64,000 nt of DNA from Pseudomonas sp. BP8 (GTDB taxonomy: Bacteria; Pseudomonadota; Gammaproteobacteria; Pseudomonadales; Pseudomonadaceae). The notes under the pieces were generated by a model. It had not been told where the DNA came from. It made no database searches and saw nothing but the letters and a program-made list of their open reading frames with translations. Position numbers and translations under genes: made by a program. The DNA is taken from the NCBI RefSeq assembly GCF_017875955.1, contig NZ_JAGINK010000001.1:3254501-3318500 (forward strand), in the 5' to 3' direction. Positions 10,874-19,623 of this stretch are shown in pieces; the stretch's first letter is position 1, and each line of letters opens with the position of its first letter.

Positions 10874-11626
10874 CTAGTCGCCAGCTCGATACAGGTGCGC
10901 GTGGCCCGCGCGGTATAGCGCCGAATCACTGAACGGCGCATCGCCAAGCACATGGCCGACGAGGATCAGCGCGGTGCGGCGAAAGTCCTTCGCTGCGACT
11001 TGGGTGACGATGTCCTGCAGCGTTCCCTTGACCCAGTCCTGGTCTGGCCAGGTAGCGCGATGGACCACGGCGATCGGGCAGTCGGCACCGTAGTGCGGGA
11101 GTAGCTCGGCGACGATTCGCGGCAGGTTTTTCACGCCCAGATGGATCGCCAGGGTGCTGCGATGCCGAGCGAGGTCGGCCAGCTGTTCCCCGTCCGGCAT
11201 CGGCGAGCTGTCGCCGTAGCGGGTGAGGATGACCGTCTGGGCAACGCCAGGCAGGGTCAGTTCACAACCGAGCAATGCTGCGCTGGCGGCGGTGGCGGTG
11301 ACCCCGGGAATGATCTGGTAGTCGATACCGAGTTCACGCAAATGGCGAATCTGCTCGCCAATGGCACCATACAGGCTGGGGTCGCCGCTGTGCACCCGGG
11401 CGACGTCCTGGCCCTTGTCATGGGCGCTGCGAATGGCCGCGATGATCTGCTCCAGGTGCAGTTCGGCACTGTTGATCAGCGTCTCGGCGCGATGCCCTTC
11501 GAGCACCGCGGCGGGCACCAGGGAGCCGGCGTAGATGATCACCGGGCACTGGCGAATCAGGCGCTGGCCCTTGACCGTGATCAGTTCCGGGTCGCCGGGG
11601 CCGGCGCCGATGAAGTAGACCGTCAT
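10874..11626 (-). CDS. cobM: Precorrin-4 C11-methyltransferase
   Basis: CobM transfers a methyl group from S-adenosylmethionine to C11 of precorrin-4 in the aerobic cobalamin pathway. The 250-residue sequence starts with the tetrapyrrole-methylase motif VYFIGAGPGDPELITVKG and carries HSGDPSLYGA and PGVTATAASAALLG, matching the CobM/CbiF family over full length. It is the last cobalamin gene of the leftward arm cbtB-cbtA-cobE-cobM and so is probably controlled by the upstream minus-strand riboswitch. An AAGGAT ribosome site precedes the ATG. Confidence 0.96.
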   Translation of the reverse strand: MTVYFIGAGPGDPELITVKGQRLIRQCPVIIYAGSLVPAAVLEGHRAETLINSAELHLEQIIAAIRSAHDKGQDVARVHSGDPSLYGAIGEQIRHLRELGIDYQIIPGVTATAASAALLGCELTLPGVAQTVILTRYGDSSPMPDGEQLADLARHRSTLAIHLGVKNLPRIVAELLPHYGADCPIAVVHRATWPDQDWVKGTLQDIVTQVAAKDFRRTALILVGHVLGDAPFSDSALYRAGHAHLYRAGD

Positions 11627-11656
11627 GGGGAATCCTTGCAGGTAAAGTAGAAGCGA

Positions 11657-12067
11657 TTATCGACCACAGGCCAGGGCGAGGGTAGCCTGCGCGCAGGTTT
11701 GGCGCGGCAGCACCAAGTGCGCTGCGCCGTGCGCCTGGGTCGCCAGGGCCAGCGCCGTGCTCTCGGCCACGCCCCAGCAGCCGCTGTGGTTGAAGGCGGC
11801 CAGTGAACGATGGCTCAGCTGCCCTTCAAAGGTGAGTAATTGAGTGGCGCTGAACAACACCAGAGGCTGGGCGAGGCGGCTGGCCAGGGTGAGCAGGCCA
11901 GCCTCGTCGGCTTTCAGATCGATACTGGCAATGCCGCGCAGGGCGCTCAGCGGCAACTGCAGGGTCGCCAGGCTTTGCCGCAGCAGGGTCTCCAGGACAT
12001 CGACCGGGCAGCCCCGGCGGCAGCCAAAGCCGGCATACAGCGCCGGCAGGGCAGGAGCGCAGTGCAT
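11657..12067 (-). CDS. cobE: Cobalamin biosynthesis protein CobE (CbiG C-terminal type)
   Basis: This 136-residue protein matches the CobE/CbiG_C family: ALYAGFGCRRGCPVDVLETLL at the N-terminus (read in two parts), the GIASIDLKADEAGL core and the GVAESTALALA segment. CobE is needed in the aerobic pathway, though its exact step is not settled. The ATG at 12067 overlaps the cbtA stop in an ATGA arrangement, implying translational coupling; longer upstream starts lie inside cbtA and were rejected. cobM follows 30 bp downstream. Confidence 0.92.
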   Translation of the reverse strand: MHCAPALPALYAGFGCRRGCPVDVLETLLRQSLATLQLPLSALRGIASIDLKADEAGLLTLASRLAQPLVLFSATQLLTFEGQLSHRSLAAFNHSGCWGVAESTALALATQAHGAAHLVLPRQTCAQATLALACGR

Positions 12068-12756
12068 CAGGCCTGGCGGCCGCGACGGAACAGCCACGCG
12101 CTGATCAGGCCCAGGGCGACCCAGAATGCCGCGTTGGTCAGCCAGGAAGCCAACTTGAATTGCGTTTCCAGTGCCTCGGGTGCCAGGCTTTCGTGGACGC
12201 TTGGCTGCGGAGCGCCGATTACATGGGGCACGACCAACAGCAGCGCGCCGACTACTTTGAGCAGCCAGTGCTGGGCGAATACCAGCAGGGCGAGGCCGAT
12301 TGCCGTGGCTGCGGCGGTGCCGATCCACCAGGTCTGGCGCTGGCCGAGATCGGCTGCAGCGGTGCCTGGCAACTCAGGCGGCAAGCCCAGTGTCGGTGCC
12401 AGGCAGAACACCGCGAAGCCAGCCAGCCCCCACAGCGCGCCAGTGGCTACACGGTTCGGTTCACGCAGGCTGTACAGCGCGGCCAGGATCAGCGCGAAGC
12501 CGACTGCCACCACCAGGTTGCCGCCGGTGGTCGACAGCACGCGCTGCCAGCCATCTTCCGGTGCCCAGGCTTCGGCGCTGTGCTCATGCGCGGCGACCGC
12601 TTCGCTGCCGTGCGTGTGCTGCTCGACAGGGGCTGCGCTTTCAAAGGTTTCCGCTTCGAGGATCAACGGGCTGACCCAGAAGCTTTGCAGCAGGGTCAGC
12701 AAAAGTGCGGCCAGCAGGCCGCTGAAGCCCGCGGTACGGGCAATGCGCTTGATCAT
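12067..12756 (-). CDS. cbtA: Cobalt transporter subunit CbtA
   Basis: This 229-residue inner-membrane protein has about five or six predicted spans and a His-rich extracytoplasmic loop (VEQHTHGSEAVAAHEHSAE) suited to metal binding. Length and pattern match the CbtA family of predicted B12-regulated cobalt transporters. The ATG at 12756 was chosen because it directly precedes the first span and follows cbtB by 10 bp. Its place behind a cobalamin riboswitch and before cobE and cobM supports cobalt uptake. Confidence 0.92.
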   Translation of the reverse strand: MIKRIARTAGFSGLLAALLLTLLQSFWVSPLILEAETFESAAPVEQHTHGSEAVAAHEHSAEAWAPEDGWQRVLSTTGGNLVVAVGFALILAALYSLREPNRVATGALWGLAGFAVFCLAPTLGLPPELPGTAAADLGQRQTWWIGTAAATAIGLALLVFAQHWLLKVVGALLLVVPHVIGAPQPSVHESLAPEALETQFKLASWLTNAAFWVALGLISAWLFRRGRQA

Positions 12757-12766
12757 GCGAGCGTAC

Positions 12767-12952
12767 TCAGTGGCAGGGGAAGGCGGCGCTGTGGCGGGTG
12801 TCGTGAGCGGCGTTGTGCACGGCCTCGACGTGCGAGAAACCGGCAAAGTAGATCAGGCACAGGCCGAGCAGGCTGGCGCCGGCGGCGATGACCACGCGTT
12901 GACTGAGGCTGGCTGGAGTGGCGATGCTGTGCTTGGCGCTGGTGATGGGCAT
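12767..12952 (-). CDS. cbtB: Cobalt transporter subunit CbtB
   Basis: This 61-residue protein has one transmembrane helix (VVIAAGASLLGLCLIYFAG) and the CbtB C-terminal metal motif with His and Cys (HNAAHDTRHSAAFPCH). CbtB partners CbtA in cobalt uptake. The ATG at 12952 gives the usual family length; a start 12 codons upstream is possible. It is the first gene after the minus-strand cobalamin riboswitch. Confidence 0.9.
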   Translation of the reverse strand: MPITSAKHSIATPASLSQRVVIAAGASLLGLCLIYFAGFSHVEAVHNAAHDTRHSAAFPCH

Positions 12953-13054
12953 GACGCTTTTCCTCTGCTTGTTGTAGGCAACGGGCAAGCGCGGCAGCCC
13001 CGGACGTGATTCATCCAGGGCAATGCGACAGCGCCCGCCCTCCGCGGGGTGTTA

Positions 13055-13275
13055 TTGGTGTTGATACGCAGGCCGGTCTCCGGGCTGGCGAGGAGGAGCG
13101 CGCTCCTTGGCAAGCATCACCTTCCCATGCCATACGACGCGGCACAGTGGTTTAGACGCTTCACTCGCTTACCGTTGCGGGGGCAGCACCGGCATTGTCG
13201 GGCCTTGACAAGAGGCCTGCGACGCACCGGTTTCCCGTTTCACCCCGTGAAGGGGCACCTGAACGCAAGGCGCTA
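13055..13275 (-). ncRNA. Cobalamin riboswitch controlling cbtB-cbtA-cobE-cobM
   Basis: Read on the minus strand, the B12-box AGCCCGGAGACCGGCC lies within 13071-13090. The upstream core elements include GCTGCCCCCGCAACGGTAAG around 13161-13185 and a GGGAAGGTGATG stretch, in the order of the AdoCbl aptamer. The expression platform then leads into cbtB. Boundaries are approximate. High cobalamin should switch off cobalt import and the downstream cob genes. Confidence 0.88.
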
Positions 13276-13370
13276 GCAAATCACGGGGGCGATTTCCAGT
13301 CAATCACAGGTGAGATGTTTGCTGGTTGTGTCGACAGGACCCTGTGCTCTCGGGTAATGCAGAACCTGTA

Positions 13371-13397
13371 AGCGGGCTTGCCCCGCGAATAGGCCAG
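13371..13397. repeat. Single REP-like hairpin
   Basis: GCGGGCTTGCCCCGCGAATAGGCC matches one half of the REP pairs elsewhere in the window. It sits between the two riboswitches, in the divergent promoter region. Confidence 0.55.
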
Positions 13398-13469
13398 ACC
13401 TGAAAACGCACACGGGCACAACTTGCAGCGTGGCCCTTGCAGCTTACAGCCGCACTGCGTAGCCTTGCC

Positions 13470-13650
13470 GCTTCGAGGTTCTTCGGCGTTGGCCGAAGCT
13501 AAGACGGGAACGCGGTACACGCCGCGGCTGCCCCCGCAACTGTAGGCACTGATCAGGATCGACACAGCCACTGCGCACCGCGCGGGAAGGCGTCATCCAC
13601 CCGGCCCGGCGCCGGTGCGGTGCAAGCCAGGAGACCTGCCTCGAAGCGAT
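13470..13650 (+). ncRNA. Cobalamin riboswitch controlling cobW-cobN
   Basis: All classical AdoCbl aptamer landmarks are visible in order: AAGACGGGAACGCGGT near 13500, GCTGCCCCCGCAACTGTAGG near 13530-13548, CGCGGGAAGGCG near 13580, and the B12 box GCAAGCCAGGAGACCTGCC at 13622-13640. The aptamer ends about 110 bp before cobW. Limits are approximate. Confidence 0.93.
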
Positions 13651-13757
13651 TTCGACTTTAATCCGGGCGGGGTGATCCGGTGGCGAACGAGCCGGGCTTT
13701 GATAGCCAGCGGCTTTCGTCCGGTATGCCCGCGCCATCCTGCCAAGGGCACCGAGAC

Positions 13758-14825
13758 ATGAAAACACTGGCCAAACTTCCCGTCACCATCGTTACCGGCT
13801 TCCTCGGCTCGGGCAAGACCACCTTGCTCCGGCACATGCTCGACAACGCCCAGGGCCGACGCATCGCGGTCATCGTCAACGAATTCGGCGAGCTGGGCAT
13901 CGACGGCGAAATCCTCAAGCAATGCAGCATCGGCTGCACCGAGGAAGAAGCCAACGGCCGCGTCTACGAGTTGGCCAACGGCTGCCTGTGCTGCACCGTC
14001 CAGGAAGAGTTCTTCCCGGTAATGCGCGAACTGGTAGCCCGCCGTGGTGACCTCGACCACATCCTTATCGAAACCAGCGGCCTGGCCCTGCCCAAGCCAT
14101 TGGTCCAGGCCTTCCAGTGGCCAGAAATCCGCAACGCCTGCACCGTCGATGCGGTGATTACCGTGGTCGACAGCCCAGCCGTCGCCGCCGGGACCTTTGC
14201 CGCCTACCCGGACCAGGTCGATGCCCAGCGTAAGCTCGACCCCAACCTGGACCATGAATCGCCCCTGCACGAACTGTTCGCCGACCAACTGGCCAGCGCC
14301 GACCTGGTGGTGCTGAACAAAGCCGACCTGATCGACGCCGATGGCCTGGCCAAGGTTCGCGCCGAGGTGTCTGAAGAGCTGCCAGCGGCGGTCAAGGTGA
14401 TCGAGGCCAGCAGCGGTCGCCTGCCTCTGGACGTGCTGTTGGGCGTGGGCGCCGAGTCCGAGGCGCACATCGATGGCCGTCGTACCCACCACGACTCGCA
14501 CCATGATGGCGACGATCACGATGATCACGACCATGACGCCTTCGACTCGATCTCCATCGACCTGCCTGAAGCCGATGAAAGCCTGTTGCTCGACGCCCTG
14601 ACCCAGCTGGTGACCGAATTCGGCATCCTGCGTGCCAAAGGCTTCGCGGCTATTCCCGGCAAGCCGATGCGCCTGTTGATCCAGGGGGTAGGCACGCGCT
14701 TTGACAAACACTTCGACCGCGCCTGGCGCGCCGAAGAGCCGCGCATTACCCGCCTGGTGTTGATCGGCCAAGACCTCGACGCCAGCCAGCTCGAAGCGCG
14801 CCTGCGTCAGGCGCTGGGCGCCTGA
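13758..14825 (+). CDS. cobW: CobW, GTP-dependent cobalt metallochaperone
   Basis: CobW is a G3E GTPase thought to deliver Co(II) to the cobaltochelatase. The 355-residue protein has Walker A GFLGSGKTTLL near residue 13, the metal-binding CLCC motif, and NKADLID for guanine recognition. A His/Asp-rich linker (HHDSHHDGDDHDDHDHD) joins it to a CobW C-terminal domain. An in-frame start 26 codons upstream was rejected because the P-loop would be misplaced. cobN begins 3 bp after its stop, and the gene follows the plus-strand cobalamin riboswitch. Confidence 0.95.
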   Translation: MKTLAKLPVTIVTGFLGSGKTTLLRHMLDNAQGRRIAVIVNEFGELGIDGEILKQCSIGCTEEEANGRVYELANGCLCCTVQEEFFPVMRELVARRGDLDHILIETSGLALPKPLVQAFQWPEIRNACTVDAVITVVDSPAVAAGTFAAYPDQVDAQRKLDPNLDHESPLHELFADQLASADLVVLNKADLIDADGLAKVRAEVSEELPAAVKVIEASSGRLPLDVLLGVGAESEAHIDGRRTHHDSHHDGDDHDDHDHDAFDSISIDLPEADESLLLDALTQLVTEFGILRAKGFAAIPGKPMRLLIQGVGTRFDKHFDRAWRAEEPRITRLVLIGQDLDASQLEARLRQALGA

Positions 14826-14828
14826 CCC

Positions 14829-17800
14829 ATGCACCTGCTGCGGACCCAGCCCGGCGGTTTCGTGCCGAACGACAGTATTGCCGATCTCGGCCAGACACCG
14901 GCCGAGCTGGTCATTCTCTGCAGCGGTGATTCCCACCTGGCACTGCTCGCAGACACTGCCGAGCAGTTGCCGGACGACTACCCCAGCCTGCGCCTGGCCA
15001 ACCCCATGCAGGTGCAGAACCACGCCTCGGTCGACCTCTACGTCGATCAGGTGCTGCGCCATGCCAAGGTGGTGTTGCTGTCGCTGCACGGCGGCGTGGG
15101 CTACTGGCGCTACGGCGTCGAGCAACTGGTGGAGCTGGCCAGCCGTGGCGTCCAACTGATCCTGGTGCCTGGCGATGATCGCCCCGACCCTGAGCTGAGC
15201 GGCCTGGGCACGCTGCCCGCGGAGCAGTCCGAGCGGCTCTGGCACTACCTGCGTCAGGGCGGCAAGGCCAATGCGTTGAACCTGTTCAACTGCCTGGCCA
15301 GCCTGTGCCTCGATCGCGACTACCCCTGGCAGGAGCCGCAGCCGCTGGCGCGCACTCTGGTCTATCACCCAAGCAAGGCCGACGCCTCGCTGCAGGACTG
15401 GTTCAGCCAGTGGGACCCGGCCCATCCGGTGGCGCCGATCCTGTTTTACCGCTCGCACCTGCAGGCGGCCAACACCGGTTTCATCGACGTATTTTGCCAG
15501 CGCTTGCAAGCGGCCGGGATCAACCCGCTGCCGATTGCCGTGGCCAGTCTGAAGGAGCCCGGCTGCCTCGATCAGGTCGAGGCATGGATGGACGAGGTGG
15601 ACGCCGAGGTGGTGATCAACACCACCGGTTTCGCCATGTCCAGCCCCGACCGGCCCAACTTGCGGCCACTGCGCCGCGATATTCCGGTACTGCAGGCGAT
15701 CTGCGCGCAGGACAACCAGCAGGGCTGGCAGGCCAGCGAGCAGGGCCTCGGTGCCCGTGACCTGGCCATGCACATCGTCTTGCCCGAGCTGGACGGGCGG
15801 ATCATTACCCGGCCGATCAGCTTCAAGGATCTGGCCTGGCGCAGTGAGCGCAGCCAGGCTGATGTGGTCTGCTACCGCGCGCATCCAGAGCGGATGGATT
15901 TCGTCGCCGAGCTGGCGCGGCGCTGGGTTGAGCTGGCGCGCCTGCCCAACGGGCAGAAACGCGTGGCCCTGGTGCTGGCCAACTACCCGACCCGCGACGG
16001 TCGCATCGGCAACGGTGTCGGCCTCGACACGCCAGGCGCTGCGCTGAATATCCTCCAGGCCCTGCGCAGCGAAGGCTACCCCGTGGGCGATCTGCCTGAG
16101 AGCGGCACTGCCCTGATCCAGCAATTGCTCGGTGGCGTGACCAACGACCTTGATCACCTCGACCAGCGCCCCTGTGCGCAGAGCCTGAGCCTGGCCGATT
16201 ATCAGCACGCTTTCGCCCGGCTGCCCGAGGCCAACCAACAGGCGGTGCTGCAGCGCTGGGGCTCGCCCGAGGAAGATCCGATGTTCCGCGGCGGGCGCCT
16301 GATGGTCGCCGGCTTGCGCTTTGGCCTGACCTTTGTCGGCATCCAGCCGGCGCGCGGCTATCAGGTTGATCACAGCGCGGTGTACCACGACCCGGACCTG
16401 GTCCCGCCCCATGGCTACCTGGCTTTCCACTTCTGGTTGCGCAACGCCTACGCTGCCGATGCGCTGATTCACGTCGGCAAGCACGGCAATCTCGAATGGC
16501 TGCCGGGCAAGGGTGTCGGCTTGTCTGCCGAGTGCTGGCCGGACGCGCTGTTGGGGCCGCTGCCGAACATCTATCCGTTCATCGTCAACGACCCAGGCGA
16601 GGGCGCCCAGGCCAAGCGCCGCACCCAGGCGGTCATCATCGACCACCTGATGCCGCCGCTGACCCGTGCCGAAACCTACGGCCCGCTACGCGACCTTGAG
16701 CAGTTGGCCGACGAATACTACGAGGCGCAACTGCTCGACCCGCGCCGCGCCCGCGAGTTGCAACGCGACATCCTCGTGCTGCTCAAGGCCAACCATATCG
16801 ACCGTGAGCTGCAGCTCGAAGGGCAGCTGGACGATGCCGCCGTCTGGTTGCCGCGCCTCGACACTTATTTGTGCGACTTGAAGGAGTCGCAGATTCGCGA
16901 TGGCCTGCACGTGTTCGGCCAATCACCACAAGGCCGTTTGCGGGTCGACACCCTGCTGGCGTTGCTGCGGGTTGAACGTGGCGATGGCAAGGGCGGCAAC
17001 GCCAGCCTGATCCGCGCCTTGGCCAAGGCACTTGAACTGGGCTTCGACCCGCTCGACTGCGACCTCGGCCAGCCATGGCCGGGGCCACGTCCGGCGCTAT
17101 TGCAGACGCTGGGTGACAGTGCCTGGCGCACCTTTGGCGATACCCGGGAGCGCCTTGAGCAGTTCGCCCTGGGCCTGATCGAGCGGGCCCCGCTGGGGCG
17201 CGCAGAGCTCCCGGCAGAGCACCACTGGCAGCCGGTGCTGGAAGTGCTAGAGGAGTTGGTCGAGTCGGTGGCACCCAATCTCGACGCCTGTGGTGCGGCC
17301 GAGCTTGACGGCCTGCTGGCGGCGCTGGCCGGGCGTTTCGTCCCGGCCGGCCCAAGCGGTGCGCCCAGCCGTGGTCGCCTCGACGTGCTACCTACCGGGC
17401 GCAACTTCTATACCGTGGATGTGCGTAACCTGCCCACCACCACGGCTTGGCGGCTGGGCTTTGCCTCGGCCAACCTGATCCTTGAGCGTCACCTGCAAGA
17501 TCACGGTGATCATCTGCGTCAGCTCGGTTTGTCGGTGTGGGGCACAGCGACCATGCGCACCGGCGGCGACGACATCGCCCAGGCCCTGGCCTTGATGGGC
17601 GTACGGCCAGTGTGGGCCAGCGGCAGCCAGCGGGTCGACGACTTCGAGATCCTGCCGGTGAGCCTGCTCGACCGGCCGCGGGTTGACGTGACCCTGAGGG
17701 TGTCGGGCTTCTTCCGCGATGCCTTCGGTAACCTCATCCGCCTGTTCGATGCCGCCGTGCAAGCGGTTGCTGCACTGGACGAGCCGGACGACCTCAACCC

Positions 17801-18590
17801 GCTGGCGGCGCGTGTGCGTGGCGAGCGGCAAGCCTTGCTCGCCCAGGGCGTACCCGCCGAACAGGCGGCGCGCCAGGCCGGTTGGCGGGTCTTCGGCGCC
17901 AAGCCCGGGGCCTATGGTGCCGGGGTGCAGAACGCGATCGACGGACGCCTGTGGCAGGGCCGCGAAGACCTCGCCGAGGTCTACCTCAACTACGGTGGTT
18001 ATGCCTACGGCGGCAGCGACGAAGGCACTCCCGCGCGGGCGCAGTTTGCCACGCGCCTGAGCCAGGTCCAGGCGGTGCTGCAGAACCAGGACAACCACGA
18101 GCACGACCTGCTCGATTCCAATGATTATTACCAGTTCCAGGGGGGCATGCTGGCTGCCGCCGAGACCTTGGCCGGTGACGCGGTGGCCAGTTATCACGGC
18201 GATCACAGCCAGGTCGATCGGCCGCGTATCCGCACCCTCAAGGAAGAACTGAACCGCGTGATTCGCGCGCGCGCGTTGAACCCCAAGTGGATCGACGGCG
18301 CCAAGCGTCACGGTTATAAAGGCGCGTTCGAGCTGGCGGCGACTGTCGACAACCTGTTTGCTTTCGACGCCACCACTCACCTGATCGACGACCACCATTA
18401 CCAGTCCCTGGCCGATGCCTACGTGCTCGACCCGGCGACCCGTGATTTCATGCGCGAGCACAACCCCGAGGCCCTCCGTGACCTCACCGAGCGTCTGCTC
18501 GAGGCCCAGCAGCGCGGCCTCTGGCAAACACCGGGCAGCTACCGCGAAGCCCTCGAGGAGCAACTGCTCGAAGGCGAGGAAGACCATTGA
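14829..18590 (+). CDS. cobN: Aerobic cobaltochelatase subunit CobN
   Basis: CobN is the large subunit that inserts Co(II) into hydrogenobyrinate a,c-diamide in an ATP-dependent complex. The 1253 residues match the CobN/BchH family in length. Recognisable motifs include FHFWLRNAYAADALIHVGKHGNLEWLPGK (split near residues 535-563), YPFIVNDPGEGAQAKRR, and the C-terminal region around EDLAEVYLNYGGYAYGG. It is closely spaced between cobW and the ChlI-type ATPase, with which it shares one base (TGATG), so the chelatase subunits are translationally coupled. Confidence 0.97.
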   Translation: MHLLRTQPGGFVPNDSIADLGQTPAELVILCSGDSHLALLADTAEQLPDDYPSLRLANPMQVQNHASVDLYVDQVLRHAKVVLLSLHGGVGYWRYGVEQLVELASRGVQLILVPGDDRPDPELSGLGTLPAEQSERLWHYLRQGGKANALNLFNCLASLCLDRDYPWQEPQPLARTLVYHPSKADASLQDWFSQWDPAHPVAPILFYRSHLQAANTGFIDVFCQRLQAAGINPLPIAVASLKEPGCLDQVEAWMDEVDAEVVINTTGFAMSSPDRPNLRPLRRDIPVLQAICAQDNQQGWQASEQGLGARDLAMHIVLPELDGRIITRPISFKDLAWRSERSQADVVCYRAHPERMDFVAELARRWVELARLPNGQKRVALVLANYPTRDGRIGNGVGLDTPGAALNILQALRSEGYPVGDLPESGTALIQQLLGGVTNDLDHLDQRPCAQSLSLADYQHAFARLPEANQQAVLQRWGSPEEDPMFRGGRLMVAGLRFGLTFVGIQPARGYQVDHSAVYHDPDLVPPHGYLAFHFWLRNAYAADALIHVGKHGNLEWLPGKGVGLSAECWPDALLGPLPNIYPFIVNDPGEGAQAKRRTQAVIIDHLMPPLTRAETYGPLRDLEQLADEYYEAQLLDPRRARELQRDILVLLKANHIDRELQLEGQLDDAAVWLPRLDTYLCDLKESQIRDGLHVFGQSPQGRLRVDTLLALLRVERGDGKGGNASLIRALAKALELGFDPLDCDLGQPWPGPRPALLQTLGDSAWRTFGDTRERLEQFALGLIERAPLGRAELPAEHHWQPVLEVLEELVESVAPNLDACGAAELDGLLAALAGRFVPAGPSGAPSRGRLDVLPTGRNFYTVDVRNLPTTTAWRLGFASANLILERHLQDHGDHLRQLGLSVWGTATMRTGGDDIAQALALMGVRPVWASGSQRVDDFEILPVSLLDRPRVDVTLRVSGFFRDAFGNLIRLFDAAVQAVAALDEPDDLNPLAARVRGERQALLAQGVPAEQAARQAGWRVFGAKPGAYGAGVQNAIDGRLWQGREDLAEVYLNYGGYAYGGSDEGTPARAQFATRLSQVQAVLQNQDNHEHDLLDSNDYYQFQGGMLAAAETLAGDAVASYHGDHSQVDRPRIRTLKEELNRVIRARALNPKWIDGAKRHGYKGAFELAATVDNLFAFDATTHLIDDHHYQSLADAYVLDPATRDFMREHNPEALRDLTERLLEAQQRGLWQTPGSYREALEEQLLEGEEDH

Positions 18591-19603
18591 TGAGTGAACC
18601 CCTGCAGTTTCCCCTGGCGGCCGTAGTCGGCGCCGATGCGCTCAAGCTGGCGCTGTGCCTGACCGCCATCGACCCGAAGATCGGCGGTGTGTTGATCGAA
18701 GGGCCACGCGGCATGGCCAAGAGTACCTTGGCGCGCGGCCTGGCCGATTTGCTCGGTAGCACCGAACAGCGTCCACCGTTCGTTACCCTGCCGCTGGGTG
18801 CCAGTGAAGAGCGCGTGGTCGGCACCCTCGATCTGGATGCAGCACTCGGCCAAGGCAAGGCGCAGTTCTCGCCCGGCGTGCTGGCTCAGGCGCACGGCGG
18901 CGTGTTGTACGTCGACGAGGTCAACCTGTTGCCCGATCCGCTGGTAGACCTGCTGCTGGATGTCGCGGCCAGTGGCACCAACCGGGTCGAACGTGATGGC
19001 ATCTCGCACCGGCACGATGCGCGGTTTGTCCTGATCGGCACGATGAACCCGGAGGAGGGCGAACTGCGCCCGCAACTGCTCGACCGCTTCGGCCTCAATG
19101 TCTGCCTCGATGGCCTGCCTGAGCCTACGGCCAGGCAGCAGATCATTCGCCGCCGGCTGGCCTTTGACAGCGACCCGCAGGGCTTCTGTGTGCAGTGGGC
19201 GGCCGCCCAGCAGGCACTGCGCGAACGCTGCCAGGCCGCGCGGCAGCGCCTGGAGCAGATTGCCCTGGATGACCAGGCCTTGGCCTGGATCACCGAGGGT
19301 TGCTTCGCCGCCGGAGTGGACGGCCTGCGCGCCGACCTGGTCTGGCTGCGCGCTGCCCGTGCACACGCCGCCTGGCGTGGCTGCGAGCAGATCGAGGAAG
19401 AAGATGTGCAGGCGGTCGCCGAGTTTGCCCTGCGCCATCGGCGCCGCGAGTCGCCACCGGGCCAGCAGCCGAGCGCGCCTCGCCCTGAAGGCGGTGCCGA
19501 TGCCAAGCCTGAGGGTGGCCAGGGCGACTGGGGTGCAATGGCGCCGCAAGCCGTCGGCAGCGGCCCACGCCGTGAGGTACCGAACTGGGCAAAAAAGCCC
19601 TGA
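18590..19603 (+). CDS. Chelatase AAA+ ATPase subunit, ChlI/BchI type
   Basis: The 337-residue AAA+ protein has Walker A GPRGMAKST (about residue 38), Walker B VLYVDEVNLL (about residue 104) and the arginine-finger and sensor segments typical of magnesium/cobalt chelatase I subunits. With CobN and the next VWA gene it should form the cobaltochelatase motor, replacing the CobS/CobT pair of alphaproteobacteria. The ATG at 18590 overlaps the cobN stop; a TTG one codon earlier is also in frame. The C-terminal 50 residues form a Pro/Gly-rich, probably disordered linker. Confidence 0.92.
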   Translation: MSEPLQFPLAAVVGADALKLALCLTAIDPKIGGVLIEGPRGMAKSTLARGLADLLGSTEQRPPFVTLPLGASEERVVGTLDLDAALGQGKAQFSPGVLAQAHGGVLYVDEVNLLPDPLVDLLLDVAASGTNRVERDGISHRHDARFVLIGTMNPEEGELRPQLLDRFGLNVCLDGLPEPTARQQIIRRRLAFDSDPQGFCVQWAAAQQALRERCQAARQRLEQIALDDQALAWITEGCFAAGVDGLRADLVWLRAARAHAAWRGCEQIEEEDVQAVAEFALRHRRRESPPGQQPSAPRPEGGADAKPEGGQGDWGAMAPQAVGSGPRREVPNWAKKP

Positions 19604-19623
19604 GCATCCGCCAGCGCAGCAGC

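Noticed and set aside
12853..13276. Short frames across the cbt/cobW intergenic region
   Set aside because: They coincide with the minus-strand cobalamin riboswitch and lack coding features.
13593..16646. Very long minus-strand open frame opposite cobW and cobN
   Set aside because: It is the antisense shadow of two well-supported genes, arising from high GC at third positions. It has no family resemblance, and the translated composition is typical of reverse frames.
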